From Metellina segmentata (Eukaryota > Arthropoda > Arachnida > Araneae > Tetragnathidae): a DNA stretch of 64,000 nucleotides. Below are positions 23,816 to 35,956 of this stretch, in pieces. Under the pieces are notes generated by a model that worked only from the letters and a program-made list of their open reading frames with translations, made no database searches and had not been told where the DNA came from. The stretch is taken from the NCBI GenBank assembly GCA_947359465.1, contig OX375873.1, forward strand, positions 71,995,477 through 72,059,476. The letters are read 5' to 3'. Both the position numbers and the translations under genes were made by a program. Numbering within the stretch: position 1 is the first letter of the stretch; the number at the start of each line of letters is the position of its first letter.

Positions 23816-25824
23816 TAAGACTGGTATTACACTATGAACGTGTTTTGACAAAGATCTTTTATAAAACTAGGTTCTGCCTAGTTTTATAAGAGCCGCTTAG
23901 TTAGTTAAAACTAGCCCCGTCCCATGCCAGCCTACGCTCTCCGACCCCCGGAGATTGCTTCGCAAACCAACACTCATTTTACAGATCCCGTTTGGTATAC
24001 TTCGCAAACCAACTCTCCTTTAGCAGAGTTAATCTCCTGCGACGGTGAAACTATATTAATCATTCGTATAATCTTGATTTGCCTTTGCGGTCCATGACAT
24101 CACAGAGAGGGCTCCACCCCCTGCTCGCAAACACTCGCCAACCCCCGATGATTGCTACGCGATCCCATTTGGTTTGCTTTGCAAACCAACACTCCTTTTG
24201 CAAGTGATTTCGCGTCTTTATTTTATTTCACACTTAATACATCCCAAATTAATAGCCTCATCAGTAAGACCGTCTGAGAATCGAGCGAAAAAACGAGCAA
24301 GACTTCACAGCGAATTTCAACGGTCAAATAAAAAAATTGTTGCTTTGGTAATTATTGCTACGATAAGTTTTATATCTGGCAAACCCGTTAGTCATATAAG
24401 TAACCTTCATTTACATGTACATTCTAAGGTTTCCCGTGAAAATTTCAAATTTAGAAACTAACTATAAACTATATATATGTCAATTTAAAAAAAAAACGAA
24501 AATGTCCCGTTTTTTCCCGAAATTCAAAAATATATCATCAGAAAAAAAAATTAGATTCGTACAAATCTAAACGAGGTGCAAACATTAACGTTCAGAGGTA
24601 CTCTAAAAAAACTCACGGCTGAAGACTGAAAATTTGTACGTCTTTTGCTCATTCGCGTTAGAAATATTTCCCTTTTTACGACTTTAATACTTAATGCTCC
24701 CTAAACTAAAAGCCGCACTGGAAAAAACCTTTTTCAACTTGTTTCCTGTACAATTTTGAACAAACCAGGTTTATTTCGTAATTTTCTTATCTGTACTGTT
24801 TCGGGATACCGTCTAAGAATCGAGCGAAAAAAAAGACGAGTTTTCAAACCTGCGGCGGTAGCGGTGAATTTTTTTAATATAGAGATGAATTTGGACAGCG
24901 AAATATCATAGTGTAATGGTCAACTATGATAAAAAAAAACGCTCTTTTTCAAAGTTTGTGTTCATCCAATATTTGAACGTTCCGAATAAGAACGCAAGGA
25001 ATATTTGGCTCTGAAGAAGAAACGGGATTGGTCCTTCAAGGGGATCCCGAATGTGACTGTTGTGCTGTTTTCACGCTAGCGTTTGGGGCGACGACAACGC
25101 AACATACTTTGGGATTTGCTCAAACGATAAAAAATGAGTGATAGGCGATCAATGGGAGCTACAAAGCTCTTAAAATATGAATATCATATAGTTAAATTTC
25201 TCCATGATGCCCGACGACATGCTAACTACTAAAGCAGAAACAAACGGTTGTATGCTTATAAAGAAATGGAAAATATTTTGAAAAAAAAATGGCTTCCAGT
25301 ACTCCACAGAAGATGTGAATTTTTTTTTTTTTTGGAAAAGTTGGAAGCATAACACTTTGCGTGTCATTAAAGGTCTTACCGTTAGGATCAAATAATTGGA
25401 AGCATCCTTCATCCATCCTTAAATAGTTCATGTAACTTCTCTGATCTTACTTGTACCACTTCGAAAGCAAGTTATGTACACTTTTCAACTCTCGCAGAGC
25501 AATCCAATACGCTAAACTTTTTTTTTCTTCCTATTATTTAAAAGCGAAGCATTACAATGAATGCAAATGATAAATTTGTTACAGCGGTAAAAATACAAGT
25601 TTTATAAAAGATCTTTATCAAATAACTTTCATAATGCAATATTGACCTTATTAAATTAGAGACATTTCATAAAATAAATTTTAATAAAAGAGCTTTGTCA
25701 AAGAACTTTCATAGTGTAATTTTGACCTTATTATAAAATTCAAGACATTTTATAAAGTAAATTTGAATAAAAATTGTATAAAAGAACTTTGTCAAAGAAC
25801 TTTTATAATATAATACCGGTCTAA
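23816..25824. mobile_element. 2-kb TIR element with subterminal repeats, unclassified
   Basis: The left end (TAAGACTGGTATTACACTAT) and the right end, read in reverse (TTAGACCGGTATTATATTAT), are imperfect inverted repeats of about 45 bp that continue into TTTGACAAAG...CTTTTATA. The right end has three tandem versions of the CTTTGTCAAAGAAC block (25607-25826, period about 90 bp). The left has a 13-bp hairpin (23859-23889). The interior is unusually GC-rich at 23920-24200, with repeated GCAAACCAACACTC units, and has a duplicated GAATCGAGCGAAAAA block (24280 and 24817). No transposase was found; the 95-codon frame at 24174-24461 has no recognisable domain. Superfamily unknown. Confidence 0.55.
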
Positions 25825-26451
25825 GAAATTGGAACATACATTTTAAAGTATTCATAAGAAAAGTCTTGTTTATTGCATCCATTTTGAGGCTATTTCAAGC
25901 AAATGCCATTTAAGAACTTACATTACATGACATTAATACTCTGGAAGTATTGGCAATAGTTCAAGGGAAAAATTATTTCTAATCCGATTGTTAAATGGGT
26001 ATTAATAATAATCCCATCAAACGATTCATATCATTAGCAAGCATGTAAGTAATAAGTAATACTTTAGAAATACGCATTCCAGATCTTTAAAAAGAGGTTT
26101 AAAAATAATTATAAAAACTCTACATTGTTTTTGCATGCGAGTTTGGTAAGCTTTACATTTTTTTATAAAACTTTTGTAATGCTTTTAATTTTCAAAAATA
26201 ATAAGCGGGTGAAAATAGTTATGAGTAAATTTAAGTACTAATTCGTATGTATTTAAAAAAAAGCGTTTTCCTTTTGATTGTTTTACAATATTAAGTTATA
26301 TATATATTTCTGTTATGAAACAAATTTGCAATCTTTTTCAGATTTATTCGTTTTGTGATCGGTAATAACGAGTCACGTGATAGCTAGTCTTATGGTTCAA
26401 CGGGCTAATGAATTTGGAGCACGTGCACAAGATAAACAGTTATATTTTTAA

Positions 26452-28021
26452 CTAGCAAAATACCCGACCTTACTCGGTTAAATTGCCTTACTCTAAATTG
26501 AAGAGATAATCAAAATATATAATGACTTACTTTTTTTGTAGAATAAAAATTTATTTGAATAGCTTTTGCCATCTTTATAATTTCTACAACTTGCTTTGGA
26601 CACAAATCCTACACATGCATTCCATTTATTTAATACATTTCACAAACATCGCACCCTTGCTGTATGACAAAGCTACAAATGACGAAAGGTGACACTAAGG
26701 TTACTACTACAAAAGACGATTTTGAGAGAGATTTGGAATTCCCTTTCATAAGTTCTTTGCATGTTCAACTCAATTAATAAAAATTACGATTTACGGCGAG
26801 TGCTCTCGCACTCATAGTCAACAAAACAATATTTGTTTACTTGTGGCACTTTTGGGTATGCGACATTGTAAAATTTTGCAATCTTCTCCTGTCATTATTA
26901 CAACGAATTTTTTAATGTTTGAAAAGTTCTAGTTCGAATTTTTAAACATTATTATTCTTTCAATAACGGTATTATTCTTTCAATAACGGCATTATTCTTT
27001 CAATAACGGCATTATTCTTTCAATAACTGCATTATTCTTTAAATCACGGCATAACTACACTTAAAATGTACTGAAAATTTATTCTGACATACCTGCCATT
27101 TTAAGTCGAATACTTTGTGGAAAACACATTTATTAAAATAATAAATATTTAAAACAGAAAACAGCGAAATGAAACATAATAAAAGATGTCGGAAAAAATT
27201 GTTCTAAAGATATTAATTTGTGATTCAATTTTATCTCTTGATCTCGCACAGTTGCCACAGCTTACAACTAAAAGTGCACAAAATTTAAAAATGTGAAATA
27301 AATTCAAAGCGAAAGAAACAGAAAATATCACTGCTCACACGATCTTGTTCATTCTCATTTCGTTGAAAAATATCGTCTGTCTCAAATATTCCGAAATCGT
27401 TTTCATTGCGCAAAGAACAAAAATAAGACTCGAAATAAATGAAGTATCAGAGCTGAAATTCCATTAAAAAATATAATTTTTTGAAGAATAATTACTTTTT
27501 TAGCAGTACTGGTAAAGCAATTGAAGTAATCGTAATATTCAATAGACATTCCAATTTTTCCAAAAGTACCAAATTATGGTTGATTTAAGTATACTTACTC
27601 CGGTGTTTTAGCATGAAACTCATCTAAATATAACAATAAAGAAATGTTGGATATTGCATTCACTAAACTAATAAATAATATATACAATAAAATACACTGC
27701 AATCAAATATCTGAAATATAATTCATGTGATGCGTACACAAACACACAAACACAAAATCGAGCATAGAACAGAAAGACTGACAGACAGACTTTCGCAACC
27801 AATTCCACTCACTAAATGAAGATAAGTACTCACTGTATGCAAATTTCCATGAAAATATCTTAAACCGCGTGGACGTGTATAGTGCCCAACATACAGACAG
27901 ACAGACACCAAACGAGAAAAAGGCGAATTCGGCATCAGAAGGGTCCAAAACGGATAGAAAACTTGAAATGGGTCGAAAATATTGAATATACAAACAAACA
28001 CTCCATTCTTATTTATATAGA
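26452..28021 (+). mobile_element. Interspersed repeat family, copy A
   Basis: The copy starts near CTAGCAAAATACCCGACC and ends near CATTCTTATTTATATAGATT, start and end strings I associate with a widespread class of arthropod interspersed repeats. Long stretches match the reverse complement of 37560-38706, for example TTTGGACACAAATCCTACAC, GACGAAAGGTGACACTAAGG and TACCTGCCA(T/C)TTTAA. At 26951-27050 this copy carries a 20-bp unit five times where the other copy has one. Frames at 27149-28049 on the minus strand are shadows. Class (SINE-like, LINE 3' end or Helitron-like) is unresolved. Confidence 0.6.
26951..27050 (+). repeat. 20-bp tandem repeat, five units
   Basis: ATTATTCTTTCAATAACGGT-type units begin at 26951, 26971, 26991, 27011 and 27031. 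The last two show substitutions. The array is embedded in interspersed-repeat copy A and is a local expansion of a sequence present once in copy B. Confidence 0.9.
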
Positions 28022-29260
28022 TTAATTCATTCGTAAAATTTGAGAGCACGCGTTAGAGAGTTTCCTATGTTTTCCGAAGAACCAGCAAATTTGGTAGCCG
28101 TTTCCATAGCAACAGTAGAATATGAAAATATTAAGTACTATTACTTTAAACAACACGGAGGAGCTAAAACATTTAAAATTATGATGAGATTTCCTCTGAA
28201 TTTTAACATTATGTTGTGCTAAAATATTTTTTTCTGTGGAAATGAGATGTTTTGTTCTTGACATTTTTAAAAACATTTTGTTTTTATTTACACTTTATTT
28301 CCGTGTATGAGCCGAGAATTTTTGGAACGTTTTCTAAAGCTTAATTACTGGGGTAGGCTTATATACGAATCCGCTTATCTCGCAAAAAAGTAGGCAGTTT
28401 TCCGTTACTCGGACTCATGAGATAAATATCGCAATGGGAAGTGAACCTTCAATTAATGTTGTACTAGAGGTCTTAGATTAATCCAGCAGCGATCTCTAGG
28501 GGGATGGACTGTGTAGCAATCCCCTACCCCTCATTGTTTCAACGTATAGTTTGCAAAGCGAATTAAATATGATTGCGTATCAATAATAGGGGGTTGAGGA
28601 GCGATAGCGAGCAGAGGGCGGAGACCCCCACTGTAAATAAATAGAAATTTTCTTCAATACGTACTATGGGAGAGACACCCCCTTCCAGCTGATGCAGGTG
28701 GTAATAGTAATTTTGTGGTTTCCTGTACGAATTCTGAGCGGTATGTCACTTCGCTTCGCGGAGCCTCCTAGTACAGAAAAATAGCTATTTAAGCACTTCT
28801 GAATGTTCGGAAAAATACGTACACATACCGGTGGTTACCACTAGTAGACCTTTGCTTGCATAGTAGATATATTATCTTCAGTGGTAAAGCAGAAAAAAGA
28901 GCTGTACAAAATTTTTTTTATATAAATAACAATATTGTACTAACAAATTCTAATGATCTTTCCAACTCAGCATTTGAGAACATCTATGGATTTATTATTT
29001 TTATCTTTTGTTGCCATATAAGCAAAAACTACTGACAATATAAAGATAAACACGTAAATTCGCACATTAATAAAATCGTTTGCATATTTGTATCGTTAAA
29101 TTAATAATTATCGTGAAATAAAATATTAAGCGTAATGTTTACATTTTAATAAATACCGTTTGGTAAAAATTATGTCCATTGAAACACATCGCTTAAAAAC
29201 TAGTTAACTGACAAAAATCCTTTTTAGCTGTACAGCTGTTTAGAAACAAACCAATAACGG
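28022..29260. other. Intergenic sequence with GC-rich repeat-like block
   Basis: No gene supported. The block at 28470-28780 is GC-richer, with GGGGG/CCCCC runs (GGGGGATGG, TAGGGGGTTGAGG, GAGACCCCC) and a CACTTCGCTTCGCGGAGCC end. It looks like part of another interspersed repeat, but I cannot define its ends. Confidence 0.4.
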
Positions 29261-29470
29261 TAAGGACGGTTACACACACAGTGGATTTTTCTGCGGCGGA
29301 GAATTTATCGTCGCCGCTTGTAGAAATCTAGCGTTTACACACAGGGCGGTAAAATCTCTGGTGCCGTCGTACCAGTTAGCTGACTGTTGGAAGTGTAGTT
29401 TCATTATCAAATCAATTGACTTTAGTTTAACTATGTTATTTGAATTATTTATTGCTTAGTGTAGTTTGAA

Positions 29471-29611
29471 ATGAACAGGGAGCAAATTCTAGCTTTATTG
29501 TTATTCCGTCTTCGAATGAAGAGAAGAAAAAATCGACTTATTTGTGTTCGTCCAATTAGTGAAAGAAGAGAGGAGGTTAGAACTTTCTATACACGTTGTT
29601 TGAACAGTTGA
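29471..29611 (+). pseudogene. HARBI1-like transposase, N-terminal fragment
   Basis: ATG at 29471 starts a 46-codon frame (MNREQILALLLFRLRMKRRK, then RLICVRPISERREEVRTFYT) ending at TGA 29609. A basic stretch followed by W/C-V-x-P-I-x-x-R-R-E is typical of the beginning of PIF/Harbinger transposases, just before the DDE domain. No catalytic residues remain downstream. The sequence switches to the minus-strand MADF fragment within about 20 bp, so the central part of the element has been deleted. Confidence 0.65.
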
Positions 29612-29846
29612 GGTAGAATGACACGAAATTCTTCAATTACGTCAGAATGATGATGACTTTCTTTGACGGACTGTCTCTTTTTCTTCCAGAACTTCAAAGT
29701 CGCTACGAATTCCCAGGCAAACTTCATGCCCAGCGTTTCTGGTAGCATTTCTATCCTTAAATATGTCTAGGGTTTTTATCCCACAAAATAGGCCTTTCCT
29801 GGTTTAAAGCAATTAAAATTTCTTTACCGATAATTAGTTCACTCAT
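29612..29846 (-). pseudogene. MADF-domain protein fragment of Harbinger element
   Basis: From ATG at 29846-29844 the minus strand reads MSELIIGKEILIALNQERPI then LWDKN, a good MADF start (hydrophobic helix, then E-x-P-x-L-W-D). About 25 codons in there is a frameshift. Matching pieces continue in other frames (KDRNATRNAW, then V-C-L-G-I-R-S-D-F-E). MADF/Myb-like proteins bind transposon ends together with the Harbinger transposase. The gene is truncated and frame-shifted. Confidence 0.6.
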
Positions 29847-29985
29847 GTTCACACTAGCAAAAAAAAATTGATGCTAAGACAGTTGAGTTACACACAAGAA
29901 GAAAACTCACAGAGCAAAACAGTTATAAACGATAATAAAAAAAAAACGTGTGTGTAAACTTGCATTTGGTAACATATATACGCCA

Positions 29986-31079
29986 CTAGTTAGTAGGGAT
30001 GCAACATCGCTGTCAATATTTACAAAACATGGATGTTTCATAAAAAATATCGATGTATTTATCATCGATGTATTGGAGACGATGTTTTTTTAACATCGAT
30101 GTTTATTCTTGTCAATGTTTTTACGTTGTCGATGATTTATTTTTAAAAGAAAAAGTACCATTTTAAAATTTAAACAAATTACCAAGTGGCATAATTTTCA
30201 TAATCAGTAAATTGAAAATACATTTAGATCAAAGTAGCCAAAGGTGAAGGATCTGAAAAGTAGAGATACGACATTTATGTCGATGTTTTCAAAACATTGA
30301 TGTATTTACCATCGATTTATTGGAGCCGATGTTTGTTTATATACATGTTTTAACCTTGTCGATGTTTTATTTTTGAATGAAAAAACCACCATAAGAAAGA
30401 TTAAGAAAAGTAACCATGTAACAAAGTTTTTGTCATTGATGGCGACATCTATCCCATCAGAAAGAGTATTTTCCCTAACTGGTGGGATAGTTAGTAGAAA
30501 AAAGTAGTGGGCTTAAGGTGGAGAAAGTTAACAAACTTCTTTTTATTTTCAAACTATGAATAACAAATTTTGAGGGCCATAGAAAATATTAGCCCCAATA
30601 TTTTTTATTTACAGTAAATAAAAAATAAATTTGTTGCATTTTCCCCCTCCCATAATTTGATAAAAATAATTAAAAATAACTAACAAAGTTATTGTTACGT
30701 ACCTACCTAATTATACTTATAGTAAGTAGTACTTATGTTAGATTGTTGTAAATATTATTTTCTTTTATACTATATCCAATTTGAAAATAAAAGATTTGTT
30801 AATTGTCCTTATTAATTTTTTTTACTTTGTTTGTATGTACAGTTAAAAAAAGTCTTAGTTATAAATTAATAATAAACACGGCAAATGACAAATTAAATCT
30901 CGCCCCTCTCAGGCGAACATTAATGTTTGAGGTTGCTAAACCAGTTTTAAGAAATGGGGGAAAAAAAGTTAAAATACACTGATGTTTTAAAACATCGATG
31001 GTTTTTGGGCGATAAATTATCAACATCGATGTTTTAATTTTGAACATCGATGTTTTGCTGTCGCAACCCTACTAGTTAA
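29986..31079. mobile_element. hAT-type relic nested in the Harbinger element
   Basis: Ends TAGGGATGCAACATCG (29994) and the reverse of TAGGGTTGCGACAGC (to 31071) form short TIRs. The flanks CTAGTTAG (29986-29993) and CTAGTTAA (31072-31079) match at 7 of 8 positions, as expected for the 8-bp target duplication of hAT elements. Both subterminal regions are full of AACATCGATGTTT palindromes, a normal hAT layout of transposase-binding sites. The 1078-bp body keeps only the C-terminal dimerisation end of a transposase. Confidence 0.8.
30430..30568 (+). pseudogene. hAT transposase C-terminal (dimerisation) fragment
   Basis: Reads VIDGDIYPI... in one frame and MATSIPSERVFSLTGGIVSR in the better one. 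The second matches the conserved hAT dimerisation motif (A-T-S-x-x-S-E-R-V-F-S). The frame is then broken by TAG and a frameshift, after which LKVEKVNKLLFIFKL followed by TGA resembles the usual V-N-K-L-L-F-L end. Only this tail of the gene survives between the element's subterminal repeats. Confidence 0.75.
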
Positions 31080-31271
31080 GCGGCGACGTTCAAACTGCCG
31101 TCGACGCTACTGGCAGTTGGCGTCAGCATAGCTACCGCTGACGGCAAATTGACAGAGCGTTTATTTTCCTGTTTAATGTGTAAGCTCTTATCTACTTCAG
31201 TGTGCTACTGTTGGAACGGCGGCGACGGCAATTCTCAGCCACAAAAATAATCCGCCGTGTAACCGGCGTAA

Positions 31272-34200
31272 GAAAAAAAATATAAACATTTTTATAGTCT
31301 TTTTTATCTTTCAATTAATTATAAATGCGACTATGTATTTTTCAGCATCATGAAAATAAGTAGTTAAGAGTCTGCTGGAAAATGTCAGTTAGTGGGTTTC
31401 TGCTCTAAGCCTACAACATGTGACATAATTTCCCATTTCTGTAGATTTTATTTTTATAGTGTATCTATAAAAGCAATTAATATTAATCAAGATAATTTCA
31501 AATTTGGATGAAAAAGAAAGAAGACAAATTTTTATACCCTTATGCATCAGTTCACTATACTCGTGTTTATTCTCATTCGAACTTTATCACTTAAATCTAA
31601 TCAACCAAAATCGAATGAACAAAAACTTTCTGATGATTTAGCTTAGAGTAAACAGACAGCATTAAGCAAGTTCAAGTACTAACAATTGTTTAGACAGTAT
31701 GAGTTAAAACACTTTATATCCATGAACAAAACGTTCTTCACTCACCACGATGTTTACAAAGGATTTCTTAATAAGTTAAAGCGATCTGCTAATGGGTCGT
31801 TGGCTGTGACAACATAATCCTTTAGTTGATGTTTGAGTAGTGACATTTTATGAGTGAATGTCAGAGAATAGAATCATCCAGAATGACAAAGCCAACCGAA
31901 TGTCTAAACGTCTGTCAATGCGTGCTTGCCTAACAGACAGCTGTCTCCGTATTTTATTGTTATGCATTGCGGCTCTTCCAAGGACAGATCGAGAAGGCCT
32001 TGTCTATGGTAAGTAAAACAAGAATTGCATATATTGTATTAAGTAAACTTTACAGGCAATGCATTTTGAAATAAATTCAAAATCCAATGATGGCAGCTAT
32101 TGTTTCAAAGCAATGAAAATGCATTATGCTTATGCCGTTGAAAACTTATAAACTGAAATTTCGGATAATTTTAATCTGACATAGGCAAATACACCGAAAA
32201 AAATCGGTCTCAATTTAATGAATTAACAAAGAAAAAGCGTAGGATGGATGTATACGGCGAATAAACAAAGAAGGTTGATAAACATCGTTTGCGTTTGTGT
32301 GCTTATGGAAGACTTGGTGTCTGCTACATTTTCCCCTAAGGCCAGAAGTCTCTCTGCGCATGCTCTGACCGTCTGCACTCGTTCTGCATATTTCACAATT
32401 TTAATAGTTATGTATTTCAGAGTGATATTTATTTTGGATAATAAACATTAAAAATAATCTTTTCTACATTTTCTACTTTTCTTTGTATTAAGGGGAATGA
32501 GGACATCGATGCATTCTTCAGTATAAATCAACACCATTTTATGATTGAATGACAAAAAATACTGGATGGACAATTAATTACAAAACGGTGGATACGGTTC
32601 ACGTCGTCGGTATAATAACGTTGAGCTCATCATCTTTTAGTGCTCCCGTCGTTTCTCACAGCACTCTTTGTTGGAAAGGACTCAGGTTGGAAGACCTGAA
32701 TGCCTCCTCTCGTTCGGTCATTAGTCATATGTGAATATGTTCATTCGCTTTTAAGGTGGATGGCAATACCTCCATTTGTGTTCAAATAAACTGCATCAAA
32801 TCCACGCTTTGAAATTAAAAGTATTTTTCATAAAATTTCTCTAAAAATTCTCAACATTGCCCATCAATAGATTATTTTATACTACTATATTCTCTAAAAA
32901 TGGTTGATAAGATTACTTTGAACGAAATGAAAAACTTTATTCAGCATAAAAACTTTAAAGCTTATAACATATTTCAGGCATAAACACAGAATTTAGAAAA
33001 ACATACAGATATTTTTCAAACAAAGGTTGAACGATATTCCTAAAAAGTTACTTTGAAAAATCGTTGTGCGCATTTGAAACAAAATCTATTGATCACAATC
33101 ATTTTTTTTATTTTAGATGCGCAGGCACATTTCAAAAAATATTGCTTATGAACTTTTCAATAAATAACAGCAAGCAGACCCTAGTACACCATAAATTTTT
33201 ACCTATCTAAATGGTTCACATAAATAAGATTCCTACATTTGTGTAAAAAAAATATTTAAATGAAATGATACACTATGGTACACTTTCAATCCGATGTGAA
33301 GTATGAAGCAACGATAACTCATACATCATGTGTAAATTTTCATTCCTTACACATAGTGTACTTGATACACAATCCACTAAAATATCTAAATCATTTAGTT
33401 GAAACTCTAAATATTATATTGGCTTAAAAGAGAGAGAAGTATGATTTTACGAAAAAAGTTCATAAATATTAAACCTATCAAGCATAAATCAGAATTTGTC
33501 AAGCATTCGAATTATTTTACTCATCACATGTTGATACGAAAGCAAAATAGAGAACCGTAGATTGCCAGTAAAAAACCTACCTTTTCAGTCAGGACCCAAG
33601 GGCAGCATCCTCGTTTGGGTGAGTAGTAAATTTTAGACCCGTAATCCCAGTAAAACAACTCGAGTTTTCGTGCCCATAAAACAGCCGCGTAAAAAATAAG
33701 AGCTGATATCCCATTCTTCAAAATATTTAATCTTTAACAACGAGCAAAAAGATCACAGCTTAGCTTAGGGACAGCACAGTATAAAGTCTGCCGTAGAAAA
33801 TTTTTATTTCATCCAATTCTGCCCTTCTTGGACAGAGTATACCGATATCACTAACCAAAACAAAAAGAAGAGAAACGAAAAGTTTTATTTTTATGTCAAG
33901 ATTACGCGAAATAACTTCCTCCTGGAAAAAAGTGCGACAAAGTACGGAACAGAGGTCTACTAGGTTTTTTGTGTTTTCTGTGAGTTGTTTTTTTCATCGA
34001 TACTTAGAAACATTTCGACAGAATTTTCTGGACGAAGTAGAGTAAGCCCTTCACGCAGTTGCAGTAAAAAAATAGCTGAAACAAAGGATTAAGGTACAGT
34101 GCATTGGTCCATGAAGTCGTTTCATGTAGGATCGTTTACCGCTGTACATTTTGTCGAGACGGTTGTTGTTTCACGTAAGGCTTTTCCCCTTGTGGTCAAA

Positions 34201-34517
34201 GCGCTCTCACTAACATGGGGAATAAATAGAACTAACCGAACATGTTTCCAGGAGATCAGACAAGGGACGTTGGAAATTTTCTGTCGCTGCTTTCTTACCA
34301 AGGCGGATATTTTTTTTCCGATATCTAATTAATTTCGACCTAACAATGCAGTGCATATTTCATTAATCAGAGGTCCTAGGGTTTATTAATAAATTGTTTT
34401 CTTATTTATTTATTTAATAATCCTGCTTACTTTGGGAATTATGTGTGATGAAGAAGAGTTCGTTTTTTTCGCCTGTCGTTTTCATTAGACTACTAAATAT
34501 TTGGTGCTTTTATGCCA

Positions 34518-34519
<2 letters not shown>
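31272..34519. other. AT-rich intergenic sequence
   Basis: No supported gene. Short frames at 32248-32451, 32549-32734, 33524-33721 and 34099-34332 have no recognised domain. Confidence 0.45.

Positions 34520-34551
<32 letters not shown>
34520..34551. repeat. (TA)n microsatellite
   Basis: About 32 bp of pure TA. Confidence 0.95.
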
Positions 34552-34555
<4 letters not shown>

Positions 34556-35105
34556 TAAGTAGATTAAAATATAGCTCTGAATGTGTAGTAAACATAACTC
34601 ACGCAGTGAGTAATTCATTATGCAGTGTTTCTTTTAATTAGCTTAACTCAAAAACAATCATTTAGTCTAGTACACAGTTCGTATTAATACTTTTAAATTA
34701 AAAATTTTGTACAATTTAGTGCTGTGCAAAGTAGATAATGACATTTGATGGCAATCTTCGGGCTAAGTATCACCAATATCTCAGCTATTGTTGTTGGTTA
34801 GGTTTCGTATTTGTTTTCTAATTCCTTTTTTTATGCTTCAAAATTGTACTTTTTCATATGTTTTTATGGTATAAAATTGTACTTTTTCCTATTTTTTATT
34901 ATGGTATAAAATTGTGCTTTTTTATAGTTGTTAAAGTTTAAAATTGCACCTACTGTTTTGTGTGTTTGCTTTTTAATGATGTTTGGGGGAGCGTAACAAC
35001 AATTTGTATAGCATTGCTGCACATACGTAGAAAACACCATGTTGTGTTGTTTTGGTCAGACACCTCTCTGAAGACATACTGACCCACCACCACTTTCAAT
35101 TTCGA

Positions 35106-35113
<8 letters not shown>

Positions 35114-35177
<64 letters not shown>
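35114..35177. repeat. (TA)n microsatellite
   Basis: About 64 bp of pure TA following an A run. Confidence 0.95.
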
Positions 35178-35179
<2 letters not shown>

Positions 35180-35710
35180 TAGGAATTTATACAGGAATTA
35201 ATTATAATAATTTTGTAATTTTATTCTCTCGTTAATAATATGACATTATTTCGAAATAAATATACATTGGATATTAGATGATAGTTGGTTTCCGCGGAAG
35301 AAGATTTTACTTTCGGAGAAATAACTAAAATAAAATTCGCATATTCATTTGCCTAAGTATTTAAATAAATTATTCAACAATTTAATCATTTGCTTTCAAT
35401 TATATTATGCCTCAGCGCATCATGACTCATTAACTTAAAAAATTCCTCTAAAACGAAGGTTCAAGTTGCTTTTATGGCTCCGTATCTTCTACACTGCAGT
35501 GTAATTGAAATACATTTAAAAAGAGGAAATATTTCTTGTTAAATTTGCTAAGATAAGCGAGTTCTACATTCACCTGAGTGTTAACGTGGATTTATTCTTC
35601 TCGATTTATACATCTAGTATTCACCATGGAAATAGGAACGATAAGGAAGTGCCTTAACAAGATTTTGCTACTGGTTTAACTGAAGCCTACATTTCCATGG
35701 TTTTAATGTG

Positions 35711-35735
35711 CCAAGATGGCGGCCGCGCATGCGCT
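35711..35735 (+). promoter_or_regulatory. YY1-like and NRF1-like motif cluster
   Basis: CCAAGATGGCGGC (35711-35723) matches the YY1/Pho-type core and is followed at once by the palindrome GCGCATGCGC (35725-35734), the NRF1 consensus core. Such motifs mark TATA-less promoters in animals, and a YY1 site in this orientation usually sits just downstream of a start site firing to the right. It stands alone in very AT-rich DNA. No coding exon follows within the next kb, so the promoter call is only a possibility. Confidence 0.35.
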
Positions 35736-35956
35736 GTTAAAAAACTTTTATAAGGCGCATTTTTTTTCATATCAAGATATGTTCATTCATTTTGCAACTG
35801 AGCGATGCTAAATAAATGAAATATTGCTAATTTTGGCAATATTTTGTTTTCTAAATGATAATTTAAGTATGATATATAAAAAAAAATTACTACCTTTTTC
35901 CTGTTTGCTTTTAAATTTTCTGATTGACTATGTTATAATATTAGTACAATATAAGA

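Larger units (their letters stand above)
29261..31271. mobile_element. PIF/Harbinger relic with TAA target duplication
   Basis: TAA at 29261-29263 and 31269-31271 flank an element whose ends are imperfect inverted repeats of about 50 bp (GGACGGTTACAC...GTCGCCGC against CGCCGGTTACAC...GTCGCCGCC). A 3-bp TAA/TTA duplication is the hallmark of PIF/Harbinger. Inside are two N-terminal fragments facing each other: a HARBI1-type transposase start (plus) and a MADF-domain protein start (minus). Harbinger elements typically encode a transposase plus a Myb/MADF-type DNA-binding partner. Most of both genes is missing. A hAT relic (29994-31071) has inserted in the right part, so the Harbinger insertion is the older event. 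Confidence 0.75.

Noticed and set aside
27703..28049. 96- and 108-codon overlapping minus-strand frames
   Set aside because: Lie in the 3' part of interspersed repeat copy A, with no recognisable protein.
33524..33721. 65-codon minus-strand frame rich in aromatic residues
   Set aside because: Looks protein-like in part but has no recognised motif, no splice sites and no neighbours to support it.
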